Shown: positions 16,567 through 22,634 of the stretch, in pieces | How the letters are laid out: each line of letters starts with the position of its first letter | Numbering within the stretch: the stretch's first letter is position 1 | Source of the DNA: a virus | IMG/VR virus record: IMGVR_UViG_3300045999_007041 | Span: 1 to 30,168 of that record | Length of the DNA: 30,168 nt | Direction: 5' to 3' (one strand) | The notes under the pieces: model-generated | Databases searched by the model: none | Told to the model about the DNA's origin: nothing | What the model saw: the letters and a program-made list of their open reading frames with translations, nothing else | Position numbers and translations under genes: made by a program

Positions 16567-16806
16567 TTACCGTAATAAAGAAACGCCACCAAGCACCATG
16601 ACAAGCGCTGAGATGAGCAGTGACCACGAGTAGCGGTATTGGAGCAACAGGTATAGTCCCCATATCGCAGCGACTCCGCCCAGTAAAGGGGCGATTGGAT
16701 GAGCGCGTTGTGTGAGAGCAACAAACGTTACGAACATGGCGATAAGAATCACAGGGACACTAGCTTTGTCGCGCTCTTCGATTAGTTCACGGTCCTGTTC
16801 AGTCAT
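16567..16806 (-). CDS. Small membrane protein with three predicted helices
   Basis: 79 residues from ATG 16806, which overlaps the upstream stop (TAATG) and has GGGAGG seven bases before. An acidic/basic N-terminus (MTEQDRELIEERDKAS) is followed by hydrophobic segments near residues 16-33, 40-58 and 62-78. The size and topology would fit a holin-like or superinfection-exclusion protein. It lies in the early leftward operon, away from the endolysin, so a lysis role is uncertain. No family recognised. Confidence 0.65.
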   Translation of the reverse strand: MTEQDRELIEERDKASVPVILIAMFVTFVALTQRAHPIAPLLGGVAAIWGLYLLLQYRYSWSLLISALVMVLGGVSLLR

Positions 16807-17405
16807 TATTCTACCTCCCGGTAAGGGTGCCACGGGTTACAGTCCACGTTGCTGCGCGATTCGACCACGCGCCGCAACCAGTAGACCATCGTCGATCTGT
16901 GAAGCGTGTTGCCGGTCCAGAGATACTCCCGCACTGCCTGGTGCAGGGTAAGGGCGGGTATCGTCGAGCGGTCGAGGTGCGGCAGGTAGTCAGCCAGCGT
17001 GACCCGCTGAGCGTCAGCCAGCTTGCCGGGGGAGAGATAGATCGAGTATTGGATCGCCGCGCTAACTGCCTCCGCCTGGCGGTCCGGATTGCCGGAGGGC
17101 CACTCACTGCGCACGTACTCGATCGCGGGGACTGGCGAGGGCCAGCCGTATCGACGAGCGTGGACGATTACGGACCGCTGTGCGGGATCACTGGTCTGCA
17201 GTGACTCCGGGTGATAGAGGCAGATCGTCGCTGACTGTATGGGGATGGGCTCCGGCGCGGGGATCTGCGCGTTACCCACGATTGCGGCGATAGCCACGAG
17301 TCCCCCGACCAGCAGAGTGAGTAGTAGGCCGTTACGCCGATTTCGGCCGACGCTGGCGCATCGTGGACAGTCGCATTTCCAATTGTTGCGTGATGATGTG
17401 TGCAT
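16806..17405 (-). CDS. Membrane-anchored hypothetical protein with N-terminal Cys motif
   Basis: 199 residues. CDCPRC near residues 11-16 could bind a metal. A hydrophobic segment (GLLLTLLVGGLVAIAAIVGN) at about 26-46 then predicts a single-pass anchor with a large C-terminal domain. That domain holds a Trp/Arg-rich helical end (LTLHQAVREYLWTGN, STMVYWLRRVVESR). AGGAGG lies five bases before the ATG, just after a 9-bp hairpin. It is co-oriented and coupled with the next membrane protein. Not recognised. Confidence 0.6.
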   Translation of the reverse strand: MHTSSRNNWKCDCPRCASVGRNRRNGLLLTLLVGGLVAIAAIVGNAQIPAPEPIPIQSATICLYHPESLQTSDPAQRSVIVHARRYGWPSPVPAIEYVRSEWPSGNPDRQAEAVSAAIQYSIYLSPGKLADAQRVTLADYLPHLDRSTIPALTLHQAVREYLWTGNTLHRSTMVYWLRRVVESRSNVDCNPWHPYREVE

Positions 17406-17416
17406 TGTGACCTCCT

Positions 17417-17439
17417 GCAGGGGAGGATCGCTCCCCTGC
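17417..17439 (-). other. Perfect 9-bp hairpin in the leftward operon
   Basis: GCAGGGGAG at 17417-17425 and CTCCCCTGC at 17431-17439 are perfect inverted copies separated by five bases. It lies between the ParB-like gene and the membrane-anchored protein gene and directly precedes the AGGAGG site of the latter. There is no U-tract, so it is not an intrinsic terminator. An mRNA processing or stability hairpin is more likely. Confidence 0.6.
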
Positions 17440-17458
17440 TCTATGTGATGTTGCGCTA

Positions 17459-18358
17459 TTAACGCGGTAACGGCACAGGTTTGCCAGCGTCAATATCTGC
17501 ACGTTTTAACGCTTTATCCATTCTGATTGCATTCCATGTAGAGAAAACAAGCAAAGCTATATACGCAAAAGCGATAGACTTTTGATCTGATGTCGAGTTT
17601 GTATACTGCCTAATTAAGGTTTCTCGAATTATGTGAAGTGGACTATCACGTGGTGCGCCACCTTCCATTAAGGTTGCAAGAAAATTTTGAGCAAATAATT
17701 CATCAACCTCGGTCAAGATATAATGCAATGCTCCTAACGATGTTGGTGTTATAAACTTGTATGATGGATAACGCTTGGAAAATGCAGCAGATTCACGAGC
17801 GTTAGAATATTTATCAAGCCAGCTCAACTCCTGATGACGAGAGATTTTTTTGCATCCTTGCTGTTTCTCACTGGCAATTCGATCTATAACCAATCGAGGG
17901 CTGAGAAAAGTGTAAGGAATGAATTGACCGTCTGATAGATCTTTAGCTGAGTGATAAATCTCAAGTAGTCTTAAGATGGAGCTTAACTGAGTAGCGTTTT
18001 TTTCTCCTTTGAGTGCTAATAAATCTGAAAAACTGCGCGTTACACCAGTATCAATAACATTAAAGATCTGCCTTGTTTGCGCATTAACAGGATGGTGAAC
18101 CACCATCATCTCAACAGGTTTGTCAGCTCGAACAATAGCCATGAGTCGATGTTGACCATCAACTAATGTTTTGCCAACAAAGATAATTGGTGAGCCAGTG
18201 CCAATAAATCGACCTGCAGTGATTTCAGATTGCAAGTAAGCGACTTGGCTTGATTTAACAGGGCGATTTTCCGTGTTTAGTTTTAACCACTCTTCTGCCA
18301 TTTGCGGAGTAACTCGAAGCCACTCCATTTTTGGTGCATGCTGTTTAGTGCTATTCAT
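17459..18358 (-). CDS. ParB/DGQHR-type phage protein
   Basis: 299 residues. The segment WLKLNTENRPVKSSQVAYL, then SPIIFVGKTLVDGQHRLMAI (DGQHR at 67-71), then VIDTGVTRSFSDLLALKG is the signature of ParB/sulfiredoxin-like domains common in phages. In that family the DGQHR or DGxHR motif marks a nucleotide-binding or hydrolysing site. The C-terminal half (120-299) is helical. Whether it acts on DNA or in partition is not known. The gene is clearly more AT-rich than its neighbours and uses many A/T-ending codons, suggesting recent transfer. CGGAGG precedes the start, after a hairpin at 18379-18400. Confidence 0.7.
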   Translation of the reverse strand: MNSTKQHAPKMEWLRVTPQMAEEWLKLNTENRPVKSSQVAYLQSEITAGRFIGTGSPIIFVGKTLVDGQHRLMAIVRADKPVEMMVVHHPVNAQTRQIFNVIDTGVTRSFSDLLALKGEKNATQLSSILRLLEIYHSAKDLSDGQFIPYTFLSPRLVIDRIASEKQQGCKKISRHQELSWLDKYSNARESAAFSKRYPSYKFITPTSLGALHYILTEVDELFAQNFLATLMEGGAPRDSPLHIIRETLIRQYTNSTSDQKSIAFAYIALLVFSTWNAIRMDKALKRADIDAGKPVPLPR

Positions 18359-18378
18359 GTCGTCCTCCGTGTGTAATA

Positions 18379-18400
18379 GCCGCCGAGTCTCCCCGGCGGC
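18379..18400 (-). other. 7-bp hairpin between the recT and ParB-like genes
   Basis: GCCGCCG (18379-18385) and CGGCGGC (18394-18400) can pair on either strand, with an eight-base loop. No T run follows in the leftward direction. It sits in the 53-base gap behind the recT gene and in front of the ribosome site of the ParB-like gene. It may shield recT mRNA from 3' decay or separate expression of the two genes. Confidence 0.5.
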
Positions 18401-18411
18401 GTGATGCGTGG

Positions 18412-19338
18412 TTAGAATACCGGGCCATCATCCTCGACAGGGATGGCGGCGGCAGCTTTGGCAGCCTCAGCGTGATACTCATCAAGACGCTTGCCAAGGC
18501 GATCGAGCAGCATATCGGCCTGATCGCTGGTCAGGGTGTTCAGGCTCTCAGCGGAGAGATCCGGCAGCGCGGTTTTGGCCAGCTTGTTGATGGCCTCGAG
18601 AAATTTGGCGGGAGTGACCTTGTACTCCTCCAGCTCCTCTCCAATGATCCGGAGTGCCTCTGACTGGTCACTGTCGATCAGCGCCAGTGATGCGGCAGGC
18701 GCGGCGGGTAGAGCTGGCGTCGCTGTTGTAATGTCGATCACGTTGGAGGCCTGCGCCATTTCCTCACTGGTATAGATCCCACTCATTTCTGATGGAAATG
18801 CTTTGCGCAAAGCAAGAGCCTCGGCACATTTGGCAAGCTGATTCGCGGGCATCTTTGCCCACATTGGATTCGGCCGCGGCTGGCCGGTGGCCTTGTCCTG
18901 GTACGTCTGGCAGTATTCCGAGTACAGCGCGACCGCCCAGAATGGTTCACGGCATCCAGCCCGATAGACGCCGATCTTTGCCGCGCGTGGTGGCTCATTT
19001 GCCAGCCACACATCGACCCACTGGCCATCTGCTCCGCACCACAACGGGCCTGACTGGCCCTCATATCGTCCGGTTCGCTCGGCCATCAGCCGATAGCCAT
19101 CAATCCCGGTCTGGATCTCGCAGACCTCGCGGCCCGTCTTCTTGTCCCACCGCTTCACCAGATGAATCTGGCGCGACAGGATATCCAGCCCTTTGCGCTT
19201 GGCGACTTCCACAAATAGTCGGAACTCGTCCTCCGTTGCACCTTTGGCAAACGTATTGCGGATCAGATCTAGCTGATCATCTGCGCTCATCGCCCGGAGC
19301 TGGCCGGGAGTGGTGGTTGTGGTCATTTCTGTGGACAT
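18412..19338 (-). CDS. bet: Phage recombination protein Bet (RecT/Redβ family ssDNA annealing protein)
   Basis: 308 residues. The core [19 protein letters not shown], then [21 protein letters not shown] (about 76-95), is the hallmark of the lambda Bet-like branch of ssDNA annealing proteins. [12 protein letters not shown] and [19 protein letters not shown] are further family blocks. The family binds single strands and anneals complementary DNA during recombination-dependent replication. The C-terminal 100 residues are Ala/Glu-rich and acidic (PVEDDGPVF), a common site for SSB or partner contact. No exonuclease (Redα/RecE) gene is adjacent in this window. GGAGGAAAC precedes ATG 19338. A dedicated promoter and operator lie just upstream. 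Confidence 0.88.
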   Translation of the reverse strand: MSTEMTTTTTPGQLRAMSADDQLDLIRNTFAKGATEDEFRLFVEVAKRKGLDILSRQIHLVKRWDKKTGREVCEIQTGIDGYRLMAERTGRYEGQSGPLWCGADGQWVDVWLANEPPRAAKIGVYRAGCREPFWAVALYSEYCQTYQDKATGQPRPNPMWAKMPANQLAKCAEALALRKAFPSEMSGIYTSEEMAQASNVIDITTATPALPAAPAASLALIDSDQSEALRIIGEELEEYKVTPAKFLEAINKLAKTALPDLSAESLNTLTSDQADMLLDRLGKRLDEYHAEAAKAAAAIPVEDDGPVF

Positions 19339-19359
19339 TGTTGTTTCCTCCGTAAATTG

Positions 19360-19388
19360 TGATCTGATAGGGGCACTCTATCAGATCA
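19360..19388 (-). promoter_or_regulatory. 11-bp inverted-repeat operator over the recT promoter
   Basis: TGATCTGATAG (19360-19370) and CTATCAGATCA (19378-19388) form a perfect inverted repeat with a seven-base spacer. One arm overlaps the -10 element and the other covers the expected start site of the recT promoter. A dimeric repressor bound here would block RNA polymerase. As RNA it would form a hairpin in the 5' leader, but with no terminator. I saw no second perfect copy in the window. Confidence 0.65.
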
Positions 19389-19402
19389 TAGATAATTGTC
19401 AA
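19375..19402 (-). promoter_or_regulatory. Promoter for the recT gene
   Basis: On the minus strand a perfect TTGACA (19402-19397) is followed after 16 bases by TAGAGT (19380-19375), a four-of-six -10. The expected start is near 19368, leaving a leader of about 30 bases to ATG 19338. The element lies right behind the stop of the upstream zinc-ribbon gene (19411), so recT can be expressed independently of the operon promoter at 20661. Confidence 0.6.
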
Positions 19403-19410
19403 CTGGAAAA

Positions 19411-19683
19411 TTAGCGAGTGCGCCAATAATGCGCATCACGCAGCCTGTCGTCTGCCCGCTGCTCTGTCGTCAATCGATCGTGGCAGGGGCCACAGATTGC
19501 CTCATACCACTGGCCGACAGGCTGCATCAGGATCGTAGACTCCCCGCACTCCCCGCACTCCTGATGGCAGTGGATGCAGTGATCACGATGTGGGAAGTGA
19601 GCGATCTTGGCGCAGGACGGGCAGACGGGATAGTCCGTCAGGTTGTCGTCACCACAGCGTGGGCACTCGGCGTCGCTCATCAC
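19411..19683 (-). CDS. Multi-cysteine zinc-ribbon protein
   Basis: 90 residues packed with metal-binding pairs: CPRCGDDN, CPSCAKIAHF, CIHCHQECGECGE and CGPCHDRL. At least four CxxC knuckles interspersed with His point to two or more zinc sites. Its role may be nucleic acid or protein binding. GTG 19683 gives a 4-base GTGA overlap with the upstream gene and a good distance to GGAGG; ATG 19680 (TGATG) is the alternative. Either way translation is coupled to the gene before it. No named family recognised. Confidence 0.65.
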   Translation of the reverse strand: MMSDAECPRCGDDNLTDYPVCPSCAKIAHFPHRDHCIHCHQECGECGESTILMQPVGQWYEAICGPCHDRLTTEQRADDRLRDAHYWRTR

Positions 19684-20171
19684 AGGCTCACCTCCTCCAC
19701 CTTGATGCCACTGTTGCGCAACACCATTGCGGTGTGCGCCTGATGCCGAGCGCGATACTCGGCCTCTTTGTGGGTTTCGGGTGCGCCCAGCGCGTGTCCG
19801 CCCTGGACAAGACGAAAAGCCGCCCAGTGATTATCTGTGCGGAAATCCTCGGTCGTCCCGTCAGGACGACGCACGTCGGCGACGTAGAGATTGCCGCCGC
19901 TGTTTGCTCGAGTGAAATATCGAGTCCCCCGAGTCCACTCGGGGACCGTGGTGATAGCCTCACCCTCTTCGAGCTGAGCGAGAGAGGGCAGGCCGCAGTC
20001 GATCCCACACTGACGACGGCGGTACACGTACTCCATCACCTGCTCATACGTGAGAAGCGCAGGCTGATCCGCCTCCTCGGCCGTCGGGCGAGGGGTGTTG
20101 CGAAACAGGTCCCAAAACTCAAGACGCGTGACGTAATTGGTCAGTGATAGCGTGGTGGTAATAGTCTTCAT
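19680..20171 (-). CDS. Hypothetical early protein
   Basis: 163 residues beginning MKTITTTLSLTNYVTRLEFWDLFRNTPRP, with AGGAGG just before the ATG. It is a soluble mixed alpha/beta protein with RRRQCGIDCGLPSLAQLEEGE and a basic, His-rich stretch near the end (HKEAEYRARHQAHTAMV). I do not recognise it. The shared MKTIT start with the gene at 20315-20584 may reflect common translation signals rather than homology. Confidence 0.6.
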   Translation of the reverse strand: MKTITTTLSLTNYVTRLEFWDLFRNTPRPTAEEADQPALLTYEQVMEYVYRRRQCGIDCGLPSLAQLEEGEAITTVPEWTRGTRYFTRANSGGNLYVADVRRPDGTTEDFRTDNHWAAFRLVQGGHALGAPETHKEAEYRARHQAHTAMVLRNSGIKVEEVSL

Positions 20172-20180
20172 TGCATCCTC

Positions 20181-20315
20181 CTAAAATGGGATCTCGTCAG
20201 TTGCTTCCATGTTGCACTCGGCGCAGGGGTGCGTGTAACTGTCCACTGAGCCGTCAGCAGCGACATACTCGCCGGTGGTGATGTAGCCGCCATCGCAGCG
20301 TGGGTCATCGCACAT
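20181..20315 (-). CDS. 44-residue zinc-finger-like protein
   Basis: Starts at ATG 20315 (TAATG with the upstream stop), with GGAGGT six bases in front. The sequence CDDPRCDGG, then HPCAECNMEATDE carries CxxxxC and CxxC pairs, a minimal zinc-ribbon as in DnaJ-like or 'CxxC..GG' phage proteins. A longer in-frame extension upstream overlaps the preceding gene and lacks a ribosome site, so the short form is preferred. Function unknown. Confidence 0.6.
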   Translation of the reverse strand: MCDDPRCDGGYITTGEYVAADGSVDSYTHPCAECNMEATDEIPF

Positions 20316-20584
20316 TATGCGACCTCCGCAGGGATGGCGATGGTCTCGCGATATGGATCGCACGACTTGCCCGCGCCCGTCTTGCCCGCGCCGATGTAGA
20401 TCTCGGTGACGCACTCGGGCACCTCGACAGCGCACTCGAGCTGACGATCACCACGACGTGGCGCGATCTCAATAAATGTCATGCTGCCGTCAACCTTGTA
20501 CGCAACCCACCAATTTGCGCAACCCGTGCGATTCCAGCCCGAATTGGTCTGCTGACCTTTTGATTTGATCGTGATCGTCTTCAT
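20315..20584 (-). CDS. First gene of the leftward operon, hypothetical
   Basis: 89 residues from ATG 20584, chosen over ATG 20590 because CAGGAG sits at a proper six-to-seven base distance. The sequence MKTITIKSKGQQTNSGWNRTGCANWWVAYKVDG is followed by a beta-rich region and a glycine/lysine loop (YIGAGKTGAGKSCD). GAGKTGAGKS looks like a P-loop at first sight, but no ATPase fold surrounds it in such a small protein, so I treat it as fortuitous. The promoter at 20661-20633 lies about 42 bases upstream of the coding start. Confidence 0.6.
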   Translation of the reverse strand: MKTITIKSKGQQTNSGWNRTGCANWWVAYKVDGSMTFIEIAPRRGDRQLECAVEVPECVTEIYIGAGKTGAGKSCDPYRETIAIPAEVA

Positions 20585-20632
20585 TGTCATTCTCCTGTTT
20601 ACCGGCGGCTCCATTGCCGCTTCGATGGTGTG

Positions 20633-20661
20633 ACTATATCCCCACTAAGCTTGTTTGTCAA
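20633..20661 (-). promoter_or_regulatory. Main leftward promoter (TTGACA-17-TATAGT)
   Basis: On the minus strand TTGACA (20661-20656), a 17-base spacer and TATAGT (20638-20633) make a near-perfect sigma-70 promoter. Transcription would start near 20626 and run through the operon to 16182. Its -35 is arranged back to back with that of the rightward promoter at 20697, with the two TTGACA hexamers 34 bases apart. TTGTCAAT (20655-20662) and ATTGACAA (20696-20703) are an inverted pair, so one regulator could contact both. Confidence 0.75.
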
Positions 20662-20696
20662 TAAGAAAATATCGAGAGAGATGAATTATTTTTCGA

Positions 20697-20726
20697 TTGA
20701 CAAGCGGGGGAGTGGAAGCGTATTGT
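20697..20726 (+). promoter_or_regulatory. Rightward promoter for the HTH gene, likely leaderless
   Basis: TTGACA at 20697-20702, an 18-base spacer and TATTGT at 20721-20726. The expected start, seven bases after the -10, falls at 20733-20734, exactly on the ATG of the HTH gene. No ribosome site precedes that ATG. This predicts a leaderless mRNA. It faces the leftward promoter, forming a divergent control region. Confidence 0.65.
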
Positions 20727-20733
20727 CTGGCCC

Positions 20734-20979
20734 ATGGACGAGACGTATATCACAGTCACGGAGGCGGCGCATCTGACCGGATACCAGCGGCAGACGGTTC
20801 TGCACTGGATTCGGCGGGGATTCCTTCGCGCCGATCGAGTCGGGCGGTCCTGGATGATCCGCAGGGCCGACCTACTGGCGTATGAGCCGGAGCGGTCGGC
20901 ATTTGGGGCGGCGCAGGCATTGCCGCAGTACCTGCGCAACAAGTACCCAGCTCAGGTTGTGCAGTCCAACGATATTTGA
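20734..20979 (+). CDS. Small HTH protein (excisionase / MerR-type winged helix)
   Basis: 81 residues. TVTEAAHLTGYQRQTVLHWIRRGFLRADRVGRSWMIRRADLLAY is the helix-turn-helix_17/excisionase pattern: an alanine-rich recognition region, then a short wing. Such proteins act as excisionases or as transcriptional regulators. With divergent promoters immediately upstream it is a good candidate for the genetic switch regulator. The ATG lies directly at the predicted transcription start with no ribosome site. No integrase is visible in this window. Confidence 0.75.
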   Translation: MDETYITVTEAAHLTGYQRQTVLHWIRRGFLRADRVGRSWMIRRADLLAYEPERSAFGAAQALPQYLRNKYPAQVVQSNDI

Positions 20980-21019
20980 CACTTTTGCCCGTATGGTCTT
21001 TTTCGGCGTTGCGCTTGGC

Positions 21020-21376
21020 GTGATTGACGTATCAAGGGAGCGCATCAATGCAGGGGGAGGGGCTTCTGCGAAACTCCAGCGATCCTGGGACGGGCAAATG
21101 AGACACCGACGGGGACGGGCTGCCCGCCTCGTCTAGCCAGCCTAACGGCGGCGAATCGTCGGGAACCTCGGTCGAGTGAGCGGCCGAGAGGGGGAGGGTA
21201 ATACCTACACCTCCCCCGCTTACCAAGTTATGTGGGCAGCCGCAGGAGCAGCGGTTCTGGGGTGCAGCTGGTGGAGCTGTCACCTCGCCCACGCCAGTTC
21301 CCTGACAAGCGTTAGGGCGTTACATGGGAAATAAAGGTGTGTCTACCGGGAGGCTCTGCAGCCTCCCACTTTTTTT
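21020..21376 (+). ncRNA. Candidate structured noncoding RNA ending in an intrinsic terminator
   Basis: No convincing gene covers 20980-21386. Instead, many adjacent helices can form. They include 21076-21079/21085-21088; 21108-21119/21123-21133 (11 bp, one bulge); 21149-21153/21157-21161; 21167-21171/21184-21188; and 21190-21197/21210-21217 (8 bp). A three-way junction is closed by 21232-21237/21287-21292, with arms 21239-21243/21251-21255 and 21261-21269/21275-21284. Last come 21300-21306/21311-21317 and the terminator 21348-21367 with seven T. A 5' end and promoter are not clear; the RNA could be processed from the HTH gene transcript. I do not recognise a known class. A folded replication origin is an alternative, given the replication gene downstream. 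Confidence 0.5.
21348..21376 (+). terminator. Intrinsic terminator
   Basis: GGGAGGCT (21348-21355), loop CTGC, AGCCTCCC (21360-21367), then AC and seven T (21370-21376). The perfect 8-bp GC-rich stem and T run are textbook. The GAGG ribosome site of the next small gene begins right after the last T. Confidence 0.9.
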
Positions 21377-21386
21377 GAGGTGTGCA

Positions 21387-21530
21387 ATGGTGCTTGTGCT
21401 GTGGATGTTACTGGAAATCAATCGGATCTCTGCGCGGCCTGTCTTGGCTGAGATCGATGGACGGCCAACCCGGATCGAGCTTGAGCGGCCTGACGAACGA
21501 CCGACGCGATATATTCGCCCGCGTCGGTAG
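21387..21530 (+). CDS. 47-residue membrane-like small protein
   Basis: ATG 21387 with GAGGTG at 21377-21382 as ribosome site, immediately after the terminator T-run. The product starts MVLVLWMLLEINRISARPVL, a short hydrophobic helix, and ends in a charged Arg/Glu-rich tail (RPDERPTRYIRPRR). With no promoter between terminator and start, expression would depend on read-through, so it is a weak gene call. A longer frame upstream crosses the terminator and is unlikely. Confidence 0.4.
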   Translation: MVLVLWMLLEINRISARPVLAEIDGRPTRIELERPDERPTRYIRPRR

Positions 21531-21537
21531 TTTCCCG

Positions 21538-21565
21538 TTGACAAATAGTCTGTGCTGTAGATAAT
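21538..21565 (+). promoter_or_regulatory. Promoter of the replication module leader
   Basis: Perfect TTGACA (21538-21543), 16-base spacer and GATAAT (21560-21565), one mismatch from TATAAT. The expected start is near 21572, giving a leader of about 157 bases before the replication gene at 21729. That leader holds the pseudoknot-capable structure and a terminator. Confidence 0.7.
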
Positions 21566-21609
21566 CAATAGTGCGGTCGGGGGTGACGCCTCGAACAAAA
21601 CCCGCGAAA

Positions 21610-21719
21610 AGGTAAACGAAATAAACGACACGAGCCTTCAGTGAAGGCGGGTCAGGTTTGCGGCTGTCACCGCAATCGTTTACCTACCTGCCCGTTTTCA
21701 CTGAGGGCTTTTTGTTTTT
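21610..21719 (+). promoter_or_regulatory. Pseudoknot-capable leader with terminal T-tract upstream of the replication gene
   Basis: Three pairings are visible: A, AGGTAAACGA (21610-21619) with TCGTTTACCT (21676-21685), 10 bp perfect; B, AGCCTTCAGTGAA (21633-21645) with TTCACTGAGGGCT (21697-21709), 13 bp with one G-U; C, TTGCGG (21658-21663) with CCGCAA (21670-21675). A and B cross, so they form a pseudoknot or exclude each other. B is followed by T(5)GT(5), an intrinsic terminator. GGAG and the ATG of the replication gene follow at once. This is the layout of an attenuator, riboswitch or protein-controlled leader. I recognise no known riboswitch class. Confidence 0.65.
21633..21719 (+). terminator. 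Terminator/attenuator in the leader
   Basis: The 13-bp stem 21633-21645/21697-21709 closes a 51-base apical region that itself contains a perfect 6-bp hairpin. The T-rich run at 21709-21719 follows directly. It is larger than a simple terminator, and it lies within the 5' leader of the replication gene, so conditional termination is more likely than constitutive termination. Confidence 0.7.
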
Positions 21720-21728
21720 GGAGATTCA

Positions 21729-22634
21729 ATGAGAGCAAGTGATCTGCTTGATAGGCCCATAGCGTTTCATCGATGCCTTGCCGAGCTTGGCGGATCGGTC
21801 AACGCTGGCCTGATGCTCAGTCAGGCTCTTTACTGGGCCAAGCGAACAAAGGCGGCTGATGGTTGGTTCTGGAAGACTGCAGAGGAATGGCAGGAAGAGA
21901 CTTATTTGACCAGAACCGAGCAAGCAACGGCAAGAAAGCAACTCAAGAGACTGTCTTGCTGGCAAGAAGAGCTTCGTGGAGTCCCGGCAAAGCTCTTTTA
22001 TCGGGTTGATCTTGACGAGCTTGATCGACTGCTTTTTGAAAACAAGGATGCAGGAAACGTGCAAGCCAGTTTGCAGGAATCAAGCAAGCCAGTTTGCAGG
22101 ATTCCTGAAAACAAGAATTCAGGAATCATCAAACCATTCTTATTAGCAGAGACTACTACAGAGATTACATCAGAGACTACAGCAGAGAGTGTGAGGGATC
22201 GTCAGGTTGTGGTGATCTCGCAGGAGACGACACCAGCCAGACCGCACACACCACAGATTGAGGATGCTGTATCAATAGCAGTTAGCATCTTTCCTCAGAT
22301 GGGGATCTGGCAGCAGGACGTGATTGCCAACGGTGACATCAATCACCTGGCCCTTTGGCGGAAAGCGTGTGAAGACTGGCGAGATAATCGATACAGTCTC
22401 CGTAATATCACCGGCCTGATCGATAGCTACTATCGACTTGAGAAGCAGAACGCAAGAGATAAGGAGTACAACAACAATGGACAGAATCGACCAGTACGCG
22501 AAAGCCACAATGAGCGAGCAATCAGAGAGACCGTCGAATACATCGAGCGTCTCACCGGAACGACAGTCCGCGATAGCGACGCTCATTCAACAGACACGCT
22601 CTTTAAGCTCCCTGCCGCTTTCGGTGGGGAATGA
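21729..22634 (+). CDS. Phage replication protein with N-terminal winged helix (replisome organiser type)
   Basis: 301 residues. RPIAFHRCLAELGGSVNAGLMLSQALYW, then GWFWKTAEEWQEETYLTRTEQATARKQLKRL and LRGVPAKLFYRVD form the conserved winged-helix N-terminus of phage replication initiators/DnaD-like organisers, which bind origin DNA. A low-complexity Thr/Glu linker (TTTEITSETTAES) follows. The C-terminal domain (about 175-301) contains WRKACEDWRDNRYSLRNITGLIDSYY, likely for helicase or partner contact. GGAG lies at 21720-21723. The 3' 158 bases overlap the next gene in another frame. Confidence 0.75.
   Translation: MRASDLLDRPIAFHRCLAELGGSVNAGLMLSQALYWAKRTKAADGWFWKTAEEWQEETYLTRTEQATARKQLKRLSCWQEELRGVPAKLFYRVDLDELDRLLFENKDAGNVQASLQESSKPVCRIPENKNSGIIKPFLLAETTTEITSETTAESVRDRQVVVISQETTPARPHTPQIEDAVSIAVSIFPQMGIWQQDVIANGDINHLALWRKACEDWRDNRYSLRNITGLIDSYYRLEKQNARDKEYNNNGQNRPVRESHNERAIRETVEYIERLTGTTVRDSDAHSTDTLFKLPAAFGGE

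Noticed and set aside
20376-20410. Possible P-loop (GAGKTGAGKS) in the small protein at 20315-20584
   Set aside because: The motif is embedded in an 89-residue protein with no Walker B or other ATPase elements; it is probably a coincidental Gly/Lys loop.
20976-21004. Promoter for the structured region from TTGACA at 20976-20981
   Set aside because: The hexamer is perfect, but no acceptable -10 lies 15-19 bases downstream (the bases are mostly T). The RNA's own promoter remains unknown.
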